64,000 nucleotides of DNA, taken from Roseivirga sp. (GTDB lineage Bacteria > Bacteroidota > Bacteroidia > Cytophagales > Cyclobacteriaceae). Made by a program: the position numbers and the translations under genes. Positions 25,317 to 34,416 of the stretch are shown piece by piece. The stretch lies in the NCBI GenBank assembly GCA_018402485.1, contig JAGYIY010000003.1, forward strand, positions 186,001 through 250,000, in the 5' to 3' direction. Position 1 is the stretch's first letter, and each line of letters opens with the position of its first letter. The notes below the pieces were generated by a model, which ran no database searches, was not told the origin of the DNA, and was given only the letters and a program-made list of their open reading frames with translations.

Positions 25317-26960
25317 CTAATTTCTTGAGTCTGGCTTATCTTCAAAGAGGGGATGAAAACAAAAGGATTCACCATCGAATAATCCTTTATCACTTAGTTT
25401 TAGTTTTGGAATCACTAACAAAGCCATAAATGACAAGGTCATAAAGGGCGATACTAAGGTACTGCCCATGTTTTTGGCCATTTGATCGATTGATTCATAG
25501 GCTTTTGCCACTTGGTAACCATCTTCAGCAGACATTAAGCCCGCTATGGGTAAGGGTAAGATTTCCGTCTTTTTACCTTGAGTGGCGCAGACACCTCCTT
25601 GCGCCTTCACCATGGTATTTATGGCTTTGCAGATGCTCAGATCATCAACACCAACGGCTATGATGTTGTGCGAGTCATGTGCCACCGTTGACGCTATGGC
25701 TCCTTCTTTTAAACCAAAGCCTTGGATAAACCCTACAGCAGGAAGAGATGTCTTATATCGGTTATATACTACTATTTTTAGTATATCATTTTCCGAATCT
25801 GAAATTGCAAGGCCTTTTTTATTGGTTTTGGGTCTGATGATTCTAGATTGAGTAATCAACTGGCCCTCTTCTGCGATCATGACATACATTTTATCAGAAA
25901 GGGCTTTAACGGTTAGCTCCTCAGGCCTTATGTTTTTACAATTGAATTGGTTGACGATAGTGGGTATTTGCCGCTTTATAAGGGTATTGCCTTGCTTTGC
26001 CACAAGCTGTCCGTTGATATAAGTTTGTATCACCTTTAATTCCTTAAGGTCATTGACTACAATAAAATCAGCAGGATCGTTTTTTTGTAAACTACCCACA
26101 TCTAAGCCATAATGATCGATAGGGGTGATGCAAGCAGCATGTAGCACATTGAAAAAGGATTGGCCTTTCGATAGTGCACGTAGAACCAATTGATTGATAT
26201 GTCCTTGAACAAGATTATCTGGATGTTTATCATCCGAGCAAAGCATAATTTCTCCAAGAAACTCATCAATCAAGGAATAAAGGGCTTCAAAATTTTTAGC
26301 AGCGGAGCCTTCCCGTATGGCAATTTTCATTCCATATTTTAGCTTATCAAGGGCTTCTTTTTTGGTGAAACACTCATGGTCTGTAGAAATACCTGCCTTG
26401 ATGTATACCTCTGCCTCTTTTCCTTTCAATCCGGGAGAATGTCCATCAATAGGTTTGTTAAGTTCATGGGCGATGTGGATTTTCTGCATCACCATTTTAT
26501 CTTGATGCAGAACACCTGGCCAATTCATCATTTCAGCCAGATACTTCACCTCAGGTTTTTCGAGCAAGTAACGGACTTGATCTACATTAATTTCAGCTCC
26601 TGCTGTTTCAAAAGGTGTGGCAGGCACACATGAGGGTGCACCAAAGTAAAACTTAAAATTGACTTTTTTACCATTTTCAATCATGTACTCGACTCCTTCA
26701 ACGCCAAGAACATTTCCAATTTCATGGGGGTCAGAAACCGTGGCCACTGTGCCATGAACTACCGCAAGTCTTGCAAATTCTGTTGGAACCAACATGGAGC
26801 TTTCAATATGGACATGTGCATCAATAAATCCAGGCATCAGGTATTGATCATCAACATCCTCTCTCCCTACCACGTTTGAGATAATGCCATTTTCAATGGT
26901 GAGCTCACCGTTGAAAATCTTTCTTTTACGAACGTCAACGATTTTTCCTGATATCTTCAT
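25317..26960 (-). CDS. ade: adenine deaminase
   Basis: 547 residues, normal for the Ade (YicP) family, which converts adenine to hypoxanthine in purine salvage. The amidohydrolase barrel shows DAHVHIESSMLVP near 47-59 (metal ligands), GHSPGL, the STDHECFTKKEAL segment, LCSDDKHPDNLVQ and the C-terminal HDSHNIIAVGVDD that distinguishes adenine deaminases. Cytosolic. It begins 9 bp after the exonuclease stop, so the minus-strand run mpl, exonuclease, ade probably forms one operon (gaps 9 bp each). Confidence 0.96.
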   Translation of the reverse strand: MKISGKIVDVRKRKIFNGELTIENGIISNVVGREDVDDQYLMPGFIDAHVHIESSMLVPTEFARLAVVHGTVATVSDPHEIGNVLGVEGVEYMIENGKKVNFKFYFGAPSCVPATPFETAGAEINVDQVRYLLEKPEVKYLAEMMNWPGVLHQDKMVMQKIHIAHELNKPIDGHSPGLKGKEAEVYIKAGISTDHECFTKKEALDKLKYGMKIAIREGSAAKNFEALYSLIDEFLGEIMLCSDDKHPDNLVQGHINQLVLRALSKGQSFFNVLHAACITPIDHYGLDVGSLQKNDPADFIVVNDLKELKVIQTYINGQLVAKQGNTLIKRQIPTIVNQFNCKNIRPEELTVKALSDKMYVMIAEEGQLITQSRIIRPKTNKKGLAISDSENDILKIVVYNRYKTSLPAVGFIQGFGLKEGAIASTVAHDSHNIIAVGVDDLSICKAINTMVKAQGGVCATQGKKTEILPLPIAGLMSAEDGYQVAKAYESIDQMAKNMGSTLVSPFMTLSFMALLVIPKLKLSDKGLFDGESFCFHPLFEDKPDSRN

Positions 26961-26969
26961 AGCGCCTTA

Positions 26970-27776
26970 TTATCCCATTTTTGCGTTTTCTAATTTGATT
27001 TGGGTCATTTTTCTTTTCGTATCTAAAGGGAAATCACCTTTCATCATCCAGTCATAATAGCCAGGTTCTTGTTGCAAAATGTGTGACACACTTTTGCCTT
27101 TGTGTTTTCCAAAATTGAAAACTTTTTCACCCTTATCGTTGAATACAATACGGCCTGCTAAATCTACCATATTGCTGGCCACTAACCGGTGGATGGCTTC
27201 CATCTTATTTTCAATTTTACCTATTACTTTTCCACTTGTGTCTTTGGCTTCTTGGCCATTATATTTGGCAATTTGCGCTTTAAAAACTTCATAAGTAGCG
27301 TTAGTATCGGCTTCTGCACCATGAGCTCCTACTAGCTCCTTGCCACAGTAAAACTGATAGGCAGCAGCAAGTGTGCGTTGTTCCATCATAAAGAATATTT
27401 TTTGAGCATCGATCAACCTGCGCTGGCTCAAGTCAAAGTCTATATCTACGCGCAAAAACTCCTCAACAAGCAGGGGAATGTCAAAGCGTACCACATTATA
27501 ACCCCCAAGGTCACAGCCTTCTAGAAACTTCTCTAGCCCTTTGGCTATCTCTTTGAATGTAGGCTTGTTTGCCACATCTTCATCACGAATACCATGGATC
27601 AACGCGGCTTCTTCGGGAATAGGAATGGTAGGATTCACCAAGTGCGTTTTCTTTTCTGTGCTGCCGTCAATTTTAACTTTAAGTAAAGCGATTTCAACGA
27701 TGCGGTCTTGGGAAACTTGAATGCCAGTGGTTTCTAAATCAAAAAAGACAAGTGGTTTTTGTAGATTGAGTTGCAT
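26970..27776 (-). CDS. DEDDh 3'-5' exonuclease (Pol III epsilon/ExoX-like)
   Basis: 268 residues. Exonuclease motif I FFDLETTGI has Asp13 and Glu15, motif II YNVVRFDIPLL contains the second Asp, and motif III GAHGAEADTNAT has the His-Asp pair. Residues about 215-268 (VFNFGKHKGKSVSHILQQEPGYYDWM) form the extra C-terminal ExoX-like domain seen in many Bacteroidota homologues. It is not the main replicative proofreader by context; a role in DNA or RNA repair is likelier. It is the middle gene of the mpl-exonuclease-ade run. Confidence 0.88.
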   Translation of the reverse strand: MQLNLQKPLVFFDLETTGIQVSQDRIVEIALLKVKIDGSTEKKTHLVNPTIPIPEEAALIHGIRDEDVANKPTFKEIAKGLEKFLEGCDLGGYNVVRFDIPLLVEEFLRVDIDFDLSQRRLIDAQKIFFMMEQRTLAAAYQFYCGKELVGAHGAEADTNATYEVFKAQIAKYNGQEAKDTSGKVIGKIENKMEAIHRLVASNMVDLAGRIVFNDKGEKVFNFGKHKGKSVSHILQQEPGYYDWMMKGDFPLDTKRKMTQIKLENAKMG

Positions 27777-27785
27777 GCTTTTTAA

Positions 27786-29150
27786 TTAAATGATTTGCTT
27801 TTTTAAATGCTCGATGGAGAGTCCGCCAAAATTACCAGAGCTCATGAGTAGTAAGTTGGTGTCCGTCCAATTAATGGAAAATAGGTGTTTTCTTAGTTCA
27901 TCTGAGTGGGAGAAGAGACGAACGTCTGGTCGTTGAAAGGCTATTTGTAATTCGTCTTCCGTTATCATTTGAAGGCCTTTGGCCTTTACAGTGGTAGGGT
28001 CAATAAAAATAATGGCTTCATCTGGTAAATCAAAGGTGTGTGCATACTGATGAATAAAGGCTTTGTTGAGGCTACTGAATGTATGCAATTCCAAACAAGC
28101 AATAAGCTTGCGCTTGGTGTATTGTTTTTTCACAGCTTCGGAAGTAGCCTTTAGTTTTGAAGGAGCATGAGCAAAGTCTCTGATGATGTTAGTATGGTTG
28201 TTTTCTCCTATCAGTTCCATTCGTTTGGAGGCCCCTTTAAAACTTTGAATGTGATCAAAAAAATCATCTTCTGGAATACCAATATCCTCCAGAATCTTCT
28301 TCGCCACCGAAAGGTTTTCTAAGTTATGATCTCCAAAAATCCGCAAGGGAATTTCTTTTTCGCCATTAAGTAGAAAGGTTTGGTTTTTAATAATTTTGGA
28401 AGGTAAAGCCTCATAGGATTGCCATTCCTCTAAGTTACCCAATTGGTTAATGAGCTTTACGAGTTTTTGATCAGAAGCAGCATAATATAGCTTTCCCTGC
28501 TTAGGTGTTTGCTTGATAAAAGCCTCAAATTGGCTGATATAGTTTTCTTCGCTTGGAAAAACATTGTAGTGATCCCAAGCAATTCCTGTAATGCACGCAT
28601 AATGATGTTGGTAGTGTAAGAATTTGGGACGTAGATCTAAGGGAGAAGTGGTGTATTCATCCCCTTCAATAACCATCAATGGTGCATTGCTCAACTGTAC
28701 CATGGTTTCAAAACCCTCTAGCTGCGCACCGACGAGGTAATCGAAAGCTTTTCCAGCCTTTTGTAAGACATGTAAAATCATGGAGGTAATAGAGGTTTTT
28801 CCATGGCTACCACCTATTACAATTCGGTTCTTGCCTTTTGCAGCTTCAAAAATAAATTCTGGAAAGGAGTAAATGGGTAGCCCAAGTGCTTGTGCTTTAA
28901 GTAGTTCAGGGTTATCACTTTGGGCATGCATACCTAAAATGACCATATCCAATTCACTGGTGATGTTTTCGGGTTGCCATCCTTCTTGGTTAGGTAGAAG
29001 ACCATAACGAGCCAACCGGCTTTTTGATGGATCAAAAAACTTATCGTCGGAACCGCTCACTTGGTTGTCTAAGCCATGCAGACAAATGGCTAGGTTGTGC
29101 ATGACGCTTCCGCCTATGGCAATGAAATGAATTTTTTTGGAACTGATCAA
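27786..29150 (-). CDS. mpl: UDP-N-acetylmuramate:L-Ala-gamma-D-Glu-meso-DAP ligase Mpl
   Basis: 454 residues. N-terminal Rossmann domain IHFIAIGGSVMHNLA binds the UDP-sugar; ATP loop GGSHGKTSIT is near 112-121; the central VIEGDEYTTSPLDLRPKFLHYQ, YACITGIAWDHYNVFP and IIRDFAHAPSKLKAT (Mur ligase C-terminal domain) follow. This set is specific to Mpl, which joins recycled murein tripeptide to UDP-MurNAc, rather than MurC. Cytoplasmic, peptidoglycan recycling. It starts the minus-strand operon with the exonuclease and ade. Confidence 0.93.
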   Translation of the reverse strand: MISSKKIHFIAIGGSVMHNLAICLHGLDNQVSGSDDKFFDPSKSRLARYGLLPNQEGWQPENITSELDMVILGMHAQSDNPELLKAQALGLPIYSFPEFIFEAAKGKNRIVIGGSHGKTSITSMILHVLQKAGKAFDYLVGAQLEGFETMVQLSNAPLMVIEGDEYTTSPLDLRPKFLHYQHHYACITGIAWDHYNVFPSEENYISQFEAFIKQTPKQGKLYYAASDQKLVKLINQLGNLEEWQSYEALPSKIIKNQTFLLNGEKEIPLRIFGDHNLENLSVAKKILEDIGIPEDDFFDHIQSFKGASKRMELIGENNHTNIIRDFAHAPSKLKATSEAVKKQYTKRKLIACLELHTFSSLNKAFIHQYAHTFDLPDEAIIFIDPTTVKAKGLQMITEDELQIAFQRPDVRLFSHSDELRKHLFSINWTDTNLLLMSSGNFGGLSIEHLKKQII

Positions 29151-29192
29151 GGTGTTAAAAGTTTTGACGTTTAGGAATCATGATCGACTCTG

Positions 29193-29200
29193 CAAAAGTA
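29193..29200 (-). promoter_or_regulatory. possible -7 promoter element for mpl
   Basis: Bottom-strand TACTTTTG fits TAnnTTTG, 42 bp before the mpl ATG at 29150. The -33 half is not evident. Confidence 0.35.
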
Positions 29201-29273
29201 CAGTTTTTGTCGAGAGTCTATAGCTTTTGAGGTGAAAAGCCAGGTCATTAATTCAGTAGAAAATATCTGGAAA

Positions 29274-29317
29274 TGTGGACAAGTAAGATGATAACCGCGT
29301 GGATAACTCGTGCATAA
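29274..29317. promoter_or_regulatory. cluster of three DnaA-box-like 9-mers before dnaB
   Basis: TGTGGACAA (29274-29282), CGTGGATAA (29298-29306) and CGTGCATAA (29309-29317) each differ by one or two bases from TGTGGATAA, the reverse of the DnaA box TTATCCACA. All three point the same way in the 219 bp gap between mpl and dnaB. It could be DnaA control of dnaB, or chance. Confidence 0.35.
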
Positions 29318-29369
29318 CTTTATCTTTCCAAAGGTTTGAAAAGCGCTCGAAAAGCACCTAAGTTTGAAC

Positions 29370-30938
29370 ATGGAAAAAGGAAAATCAACAGCCATTCGTT
29401 TAGGGTATGAGTCCCGACACAAAAGAGAGGAAACCTCACAGTTGGGTAAACTACCTCCTCAGGCTGTTGATCTAGAAGAAGCCGTTTTAGGTGCTTTGAT
29501 GTTGGAGAAGAATCCGCTCAACGATGTCATTGACATTCTTAAGCCTGAATCTTTTTATAAAGAATCACACAGAGAAATTTACAAGGCCATCCAAGAGTTA
29601 TTCCAAGCTACCGAACCGGTCGATATTCTGACCGTCACTTCGCATTTACGTAAGTCAGGTAAGTTAGAAATGGTAGGTGGTCCTTATTATATCACCCAAC
29701 TTACGAATAAGGTTTCTTCTGCGGCTAACATTGAATATCATTCGCGTATTATAGTCGAGCAATCTATCAAACGTGAGTTGATTCGCATCGCTTCTGAGAT
29801 TCAAAAAGAGGCTTATGAAGACACTACCGATGTTTTTAATCTTTTGGATAAAATGGAAAACTCATTGTTTCAGGTTTCCGAAACCAATATTCGTAAAGAA
29901 TACGTAGACATGAAGTCTGTGATGAGTCAAGCCATTGAAGAAATTGAAGCTCGTAAAGACCATCAAGATGGTTTGACTGGGGTAGCCTCAGGGTTTACAA
30001 GTTTAGATAGAGTTACATCGGGCTGGCAAAAGTCAGACCTGGTAATCATTGCAGCCCGTCCCGGTATGGGTAAAACAGCTTTTGTGGTTTCAGCCATTCG
30101 CAATGCAGCTGTAGATCACGGGCATGCTTGCGCCATTTTTTCACTGGAAATGTCCTCAGTCCAGTTGGTCAACCGTCTTATTTCTTCAGAGGCAGAAATC
30201 GAAAGTGATAAAATCCGAAAAGGAAATTTAGCCGAGCACGAGTGGGTTCAACTTGTGAATAAAACCGCATCATTAACGAATTCCCCCATTTTTATTGATG
30301 ATACCCCTGCACTTTCCATCCTTGAACTTAGGGCAAAGTGCAGGAGGCTAAAACAGCAGCATGATATCCAACTGGTCGTCATCGACTACCTACAATTGAT
30401 GTCAGGAGATACTTCGAAGGGTGGAAGTGGAGGCAATCGGGAACAAGAGATTGCTTCTATTTCCCGCTCTTTGAAAAATTTAGCAAAAGAATTAGAAGTG
30501 CCGGTCATTGCCTTGTCTCAATTGAGTCGTGCTGTGGAAACGCGCGGTGGTGACAAACGTCCGCAGCTTTCAGATTTACGGGAGTCTGGATCTATTGAGC
30601 AAGATGCAGATATGGTAATGTTCTTATACAGACCAGAATATTATGGCATTACCCAAGACGATAACAATATGCCAACAAGTAACATGGGCGAAGTGATCAT
30701 TGCCAAAAACAGACATGGATCTTTAGATACTGTTCAGTTGAAGTTTATTGGCAAATACACCAAGTTTGCCGATATGGACCCTAATTTAGGATCGGCTACT
30801 TATGGTAGTACGTTTGGGTCAGGAACGGCAGATCAGTTTGATGCAGGTGGAAGTGGAGGCGTTGTTACCTTTAAAAGTAAGGTGAATGGTGATGAGGAAA
30901 ATAAGTTACCACCACAAGATAATGATGTACCTTTTTGA
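29370..30938 (+). CDS. dnaB: replicative DNA helicase DnaB
   Basis: 522 residues. The N-terminal DnaB domain (LPPQAVDLEEAVLGALML, about 28-130) binds primase; the RecA-like ATPase has Walker A AARPGMGKTAF, Walker B VVIDYLQLMSG and the DnaB-type LSRAVETRGGDKRPQLSDLRESGSIEQDADMVMFLYR. No intein is present. A Gly/Ser-rich disordered tail ends the protein. I start at the ATG at 29370 and not the TTG two codons earlier. The last base of the stop is the first base of the next ATG (TGATG). Confidence 0.97.
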   Translation: MEKGKSTAIRLGYESRHKREETSQLGKLPPQAVDLEEAVLGALMLEKNPLNDVIDILKPESFYKESHREIYKAIQELFQATEPVDILTVTSHLRKSGKLEMVGGPYYITQLTNKVSSAANIEYHSRIIVEQSIKRELIRIASEIQKEAYEDTTDVFNLLDKMENSLFQVSETNIRKEYVDMKSVMSQAIEEIEARKDHQDGLTGVASGFTSLDRVTSGWQKSDLVIIAARPGMGKTAFVVSAIRNAAVDHGHACAIFSLEMSSVQLVNRLISSEAEIESDKIRKGNLAEHEWVQLVNKTASLTNSPIFIDDTPALSILELRAKCRRLKQQHDIQLVVIDYLQLMSGDTSKGGSGGNREQEIASISRSLKNLAKELEVPVIALSQLSRAVETRGGDKRPQLSDLRESGSIEQDADMVMFLYRPEYYGITQDDNNMPTSNMGEVIIAKNRHGSLDTVQLKFIGKYTKFADMDPNLGSATYGSTFGSGTADQFDAGGSGGVVTFKSKVNGDEENKLPPQDNDVPF

Positions 30939-31936
30939 TGAAAGCCCTTGTTCTCACCAACCAAACCGATGAACCCCTAGAAATTCAAGACTTACCTCAG
31001 CCTGAACCGGGTAAGCATGAGGTAAGGGTGGCGGTTAAAGCGGCTGCACTCAATCGAAGAGATCAGTGGATTCGTGAGGGGAAATATCCCAATATTCAAC
31101 CCAACACCATTCTGGGCTCAGATGGGGCAGGAACCGTGGATGCGTTGGGAGCAGGCGTAGCAACTCACTGGAAAGGTAAAGATGTTCTCATTAATCCTAA
31201 TATTGACTGGGGTGAAAACCCCGAAGTACAATCTTCGAGTTATCAAATATTAGGAATGCCCACGAATGGAACATTGGCGGAATATGTGATTGTTAAGCAG
31301 GACAGATTGATTGAAAAACCATCTTTTCTAAGCTGGGAAGAAGCTGCATCCTTACCTTTGGCAGGTCTAACAGCCTTCAGGGCGGTTTTTACCCATGGAG
31401 ATATTACGGCTGACAAAAAAGTGCTAGTTTCCGGAGCAGGAGGAGGGGTAGCTCAATTGGCTTTTCTTTTTGCCAAAGCAGTTGGAGCTCAAGTGTCTGT
31501 TTCGTCAGGCAGAGAAAGCAAAAGACAGCATTTTATCAAAGCAGGCGCTTCATTTGCCTATGATTACCGCCAAGAAGGTTGGACAAAAAACGCATTAAAA
31601 GATACTGGAGGATTTGATGTGATTATCGATAGTGCCGGAGGTAATGGTATCAATGATTTTATGAAAATGATGAAACCTGCCGGACGTATCGTTTTTTATG
31701 GTGCAACAGTTGGGCTACCACCCAATATTGACATGTATCGCATGTTTTGGAATCAAATTACTTTACAAGGTTCAACCATGGGCAATGATGAGGAATTCAT
31801 GCAGATGGTGAAATTTGTTGAGCAACATAACCTGCATCCGATGCTGGCCAAAGTCAGGCCGTTTGAAAAAGCCCTTAAATCTTTTGACGATATGAAAAAA
31901 GGCAGTGGTTTGGGGAAATACGTTTTGACCTTTTGA
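30938..31936 (+). CDS. zinc-binding-dehydrogenase/quinone oxidoreductase-like MDR protein
   Basis: 332 residues, medium-chain dehydrogenase/reductase fold. N-terminal GroES-like domain with LNRRDQWIREGKYP and ILGSDGAGTVDALG; the Rossmann domain carries VLVSGAGGGVAQLAFLFAKAVGA near 164-186. No structural or catalytic zinc Cys cluster is seen, so this is the zinc-free quinone oxidoreductase-like branch. Substrate unknown. The ATG overlaps the dnaB stop (TGATG), so the two genes are coupled though functionally unrelated. Confidence 0.85.
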   Translation: MKALVLTNQTDEPLEIQDLPQPEPGKHEVRVAVKAAALNRRDQWIREGKYPNIQPNTILGSDGAGTVDALGAGVATHWKGKDVLINPNIDWGENPEVQSSSYQILGMPTNGTLAEYVIVKQDRLIEKPSFLSWEEAASLPLAGLTAFRAVFTHGDITADKKVLVSGAGGGVAQLAFLFAKAVGAQVSVSSGRESKRQHFIKAGASFAYDYRQEGWTKNALKDTGGFDVIIDSAGGNGINDFMKMMKPAGRIVFYGATVGLPPNIDMYRMFWNQITLQGSTMGNDEEFMQMVKFVEQHNLHPMLAKVRPFEKALKSFDDMKKGSGLGKYVLTF

Positions 31937-31942
31937 CAAACT

Positions 31943-32695
31943 TCAACTCAGGTTTTTCAACCTACGCATCATTTTATTGGCAAAAACAAAGTCATCTAGC
32001 TCCTTTACACCAGAGTGCACAATATCTTCGTTGCTACCTTCCCAAAGTTTACGGCGATCGCATAAGAATAAAATGTATTCGCCAATTTCCATTACAGAAT
32101 TCATGTCATGGGTAACAATTACTGTGGTAATATTATATTCATCTGTAATTTCAGCTAGTAATTGATCGATTTGTATAGACGTTTGCGGATCAAGACCTGA
32201 ATTGGGTTCATCACAAAACAAGTATTTCGATTGATTGACGATGGCGCGCGCAATCCCTACCCGCTTTTGCATGCCACCACTGATTTCGGAAGGCATACGC
32301 TTATTGGTGTTTTCAAGGCTAACCCTTTTTAAAACTGCATTGACCCGGTCTAATTTTTCATCTTCTGGCATATCGGTCAATACATCAAGAGGAAATTTGA
32401 CATTCTTTTCTACATCGAAAGAATCGAAAAGGGCTCCCCCTTGAAAAAGCATTCCTATGTCTCTTCGAATGTCTGTTTTTGTATCTCTGTCTGCCTTTAA
32501 AAAGTCTCGTTTATCGTATAAAACCTCACCTTTATCTGGTTTAAATAGCCCAACAATGTTTTTGAGCATCACGCTTTTGCCAGAACCACTTGCTCCAATA
32601 ATCAAGCTGGTTTTTCCTTTTTCGAAGGTCGAACTGACATCTTCCAAAATCATCTTATCTTCAAATGATTTATACAGGTTTCGGACTTCTATCAT
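31943..32695 (-). CDS. mlaF: MlaF-type ABC transporter ATP-binding protein
   Basis: 250 residues. Walker A GASGSGKSV, signature ISGGMQKRVGIARAI and Walker B YLFCDEPNSGLDP are all intact; the SGGMQKRV signature is that of MlaF/Ttg2A. The partner permease MlaE overlaps its start by 4 bp (ATGA). Together they move phospholipids between inner and outer membranes with an MCE-domain protein (MlaD), which is not adjacent here. The 3' end faces the MDR gene. Confidence 0.9.
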   Translation of the reverse strand: MIEVRNLYKSFEDKMILEDVSSTFEKGKTSLIIGASGSGKSVMLKNIVGLFKPDKGEVLYDKRDFLKADRDTKTDIRRDIGMLFQGGALFDSFDVEKNVKFPLDVLTDMPEDEKLDRVNAVLKRVSLENTNKRMPSEISGGMQKRVGIARAIVNQSKYLFCDEPNSGLDPQTSIQIDQLLAEITDEYNITTVIVTHDMNSVMEIGEYILFLCDRRKLWEGSNEDIVHSGVKELDDFVFANKMMRRLKNLS

Positions 32696-33426
32696 TGGAC
32701 TAATAGTAATTGGGCTAATAAAAAATCACTTAAAAGAATAGCTATACAGCTGATGGTCACCGCTCGTGTACTCGATTGTCCTACCTCTAGAGCCCCTCCT
32801 TTGGTATTATAGCCCATAAAGGCAGAAATTGAGGCTACTAAAAAACCAAATACAACTGATTTGATCAATGCAAAAGTAATACTGAACTCATTGAAGTTCA
32901 TTTTCAACCCAAACAAGTAATCAGAGGGGCTTACCACACCTCCAAATTTTGCAGCCAAATAACCACCACCAATGGCTAATACCCCTGCTAGAATAACCAA
33001 AAAAGGATAGATAAACACAGATGCAGCAATTTTCGGTAAGACCAAGTAAGAGATAGAGTTAATTCCCATTACTTCTAAGGCATCTACCTGTTCCGTAATG
33101 CGCATGGTACCTAAATTACCAGCTATGCTTGATCCTACTTTGCCGGCATAGATAATGGCTGTTATGGTGGGAGCTAATTCTAAAATGGTTAGATCTCTTA
33201 CGACCAAGCCAATCACGTTATCTGGAATCAAAGGATTGATAAGATTATATGCGGTTTGTAGGGTTGAAACAGCTCCCATAAAGACCGATACAATAGAAAC
33301 CAAAATGATGCTGTTGATTCCTATTAAAATGCACTCATCAAAAAAGAGCTTGACATAGGTGCGGAAAGACTCCCTGTTTTTAAATAAAGCGCCTAAAAAT
33401 AAAATGTATTGACCAAGTTTACTCAT
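32692..33426 (-). CDS. mlaE: MlaE-type ABC transporter permease
   Basis: 244 residues from the ATG at 33426; an in-frame ATG at 33543 would add 39 residues rich in Cys and Phe that do not look like MlaE and I leave out. Five membrane helices; the MlaE hallmark PTITAIIYAGKVGSSIAGNLGTMRITEQVDALEVMGI is at about 95-131. Two copies pair with two MlaF to form the inner-membrane core of phospholipid transport. The SDR gene lies divergently, so no MCE gene is part of this operon. Confidence 0.9.
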   Translation of the reverse strand: MSKLGQYILFLGALFKNRESFRTYVKLFFDECILIGINSIILVSIVSVFMGAVSTLQTAYNLINPLIPDNVIGLVVRDLTILELAPTITAIIYAGKVGSSIAGNLGTMRITEQVDALEVMGINSISYLVLPKIAASVFIYPFLVILAGVLAIGGGYLAAKFGGVVSPSDYLFGLKMNFNEFSITFALIKSVVFGFLVASISAFMGYNTKGGALEVGQSSTRAVTISCIAILLSDFLLAQLLLVQ

Positions 33427-33559
33427 ATGGTGAACGATACGGTTATTTCCGTAGAACTGTAAAGAACGGCAAAATAAGAAAACTTGAAGGAATGCTTCAA
33501 TGCACCTGCATTTAAAATAATCGATGCCTGTAAAAATATTCATGGCTGACAGATTTTCA

Positions 33560-33591
33560 TTTGCCAGACCTTAAAAACCACCTTACCTTTG
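33560..33591 (+). promoter_or_regulatory. promoter of the SDR gene
   Basis: TTTG (33560-33563), 20 bp spacer and TACCTTTG (33584-33591): a full match to the Bacteroidota promoter consensus. The expected start is about 10 bp before the ATG at 33608. Confidence 0.55.
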
Positions 33592-33607
33592 ATCAAAGCA
33601 CGAGCAT

Positions 33608-34312
33608 ATGAATCCATTAGCAGTTATCACCAGCGGGACCAAAGGAATTGGCAGAGCCGCAATAGAGAAATTTCATAAGGAAGGATTTGATATAGTGACT
33701 TGCTCAAGAAGCAAAGAAGACCTTCAAGCTTTGAAAAAAGAATTGGAGACTTCAGGTAAGGGAGAAGTATTCATACGAACTGCTGATATGTCAAACAAAA
33801 AGGAAGTCATGGCTTTTGCTGATTTTGTACGGCAACTCAACCGCCCCATTGATGTATTGCTCAATAATACAGGTCTGTTCATTCCCGGATCTATTCATGA
33901 GGAGGAAGATGGCAACCTTGAGAAGATGATCGAAACTAACCTGTATTCAGCCTACCACCTGACCCGTGCTTTGGTTGTGGACATGAAGGAACGAGAGTCT
34001 GGACATATTTTCACCACAGGTTCTATTGCCGGGTTTACAGCTTACCCTAATGGAGGTAGTTATGCCATCTCAAAGTTTGCCTTGTTAGGTTTTACTAAGT
34101 GCTTGCGCGAAGAAATGAAAGAACATGGTGTGCGTGTAACTTCGATTTTACCGGGAGCTACTTACACGGCTAGCTGGGAAGGAGTGGATATTCCCCAAGA
34201 ACGCTTTATGAAAGCAGAAGATATTGCCGATGCCATTTACGCTTGCCATGCTTTATCCAAACAAACAGTGGTAGAGGAGATAGTGCTAAGACCTCAGTTG
34301 GGGGATATTTAG
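33608..34312 (+). CDS. short-chain dehydrogenase/reductase (SDR)
   Basis: 234 residues, classical SDR. The cofactor motif SGTKGIGRA replaces TGxxxGIG near 8-16; NNTG stands for NNAG near 88; the catalytic Ser and the YAISK (Tyr, Lys) motif are intact near 141-157. KQTVVEEIVLRPQLGDI is a typical C-terminus of the 3-oxoacyl-ACP reductase-like/YdfG group. Substrate unknown. The gene is monocistronic with a clear promoter. Confidence 0.87.
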   Translation: MNPLAVITSGTKGIGRAAIEKFHKEGFDIVTCSRSKEDLQALKKELETSGKGEVFIRTADMSNKKEVMAFADFVRQLNRPIDVLLNNTGLFIPGSIHEEEDGNLEKMIETNLYSAYHLTRALVVDMKERESGHIFTTGSIAGFTAYPNGGSYAISKFALLGFTKCLREEMKEHGVRVTSILPGATYTASWEGVDIPQERFMKAEDIADAIYACHALSKQTVVEEIVLRPQLGDI

Positions 34313-34416
34313 AAAGTTAGCGAACAGACAGCTAAGACAATCAATTTTACATTCGTTGGCAATTTACCTAACTTTTTTTGGGATTAACAGTTAACTTTGA
34401 CGTAAGCATTTACATC

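Noticed and set aside
32692..33543. mlaE with 39 more N-terminal residues
   Set aside because: Extra residues are Cys-rich and not like MlaE; start at 33426 gives the usual size.
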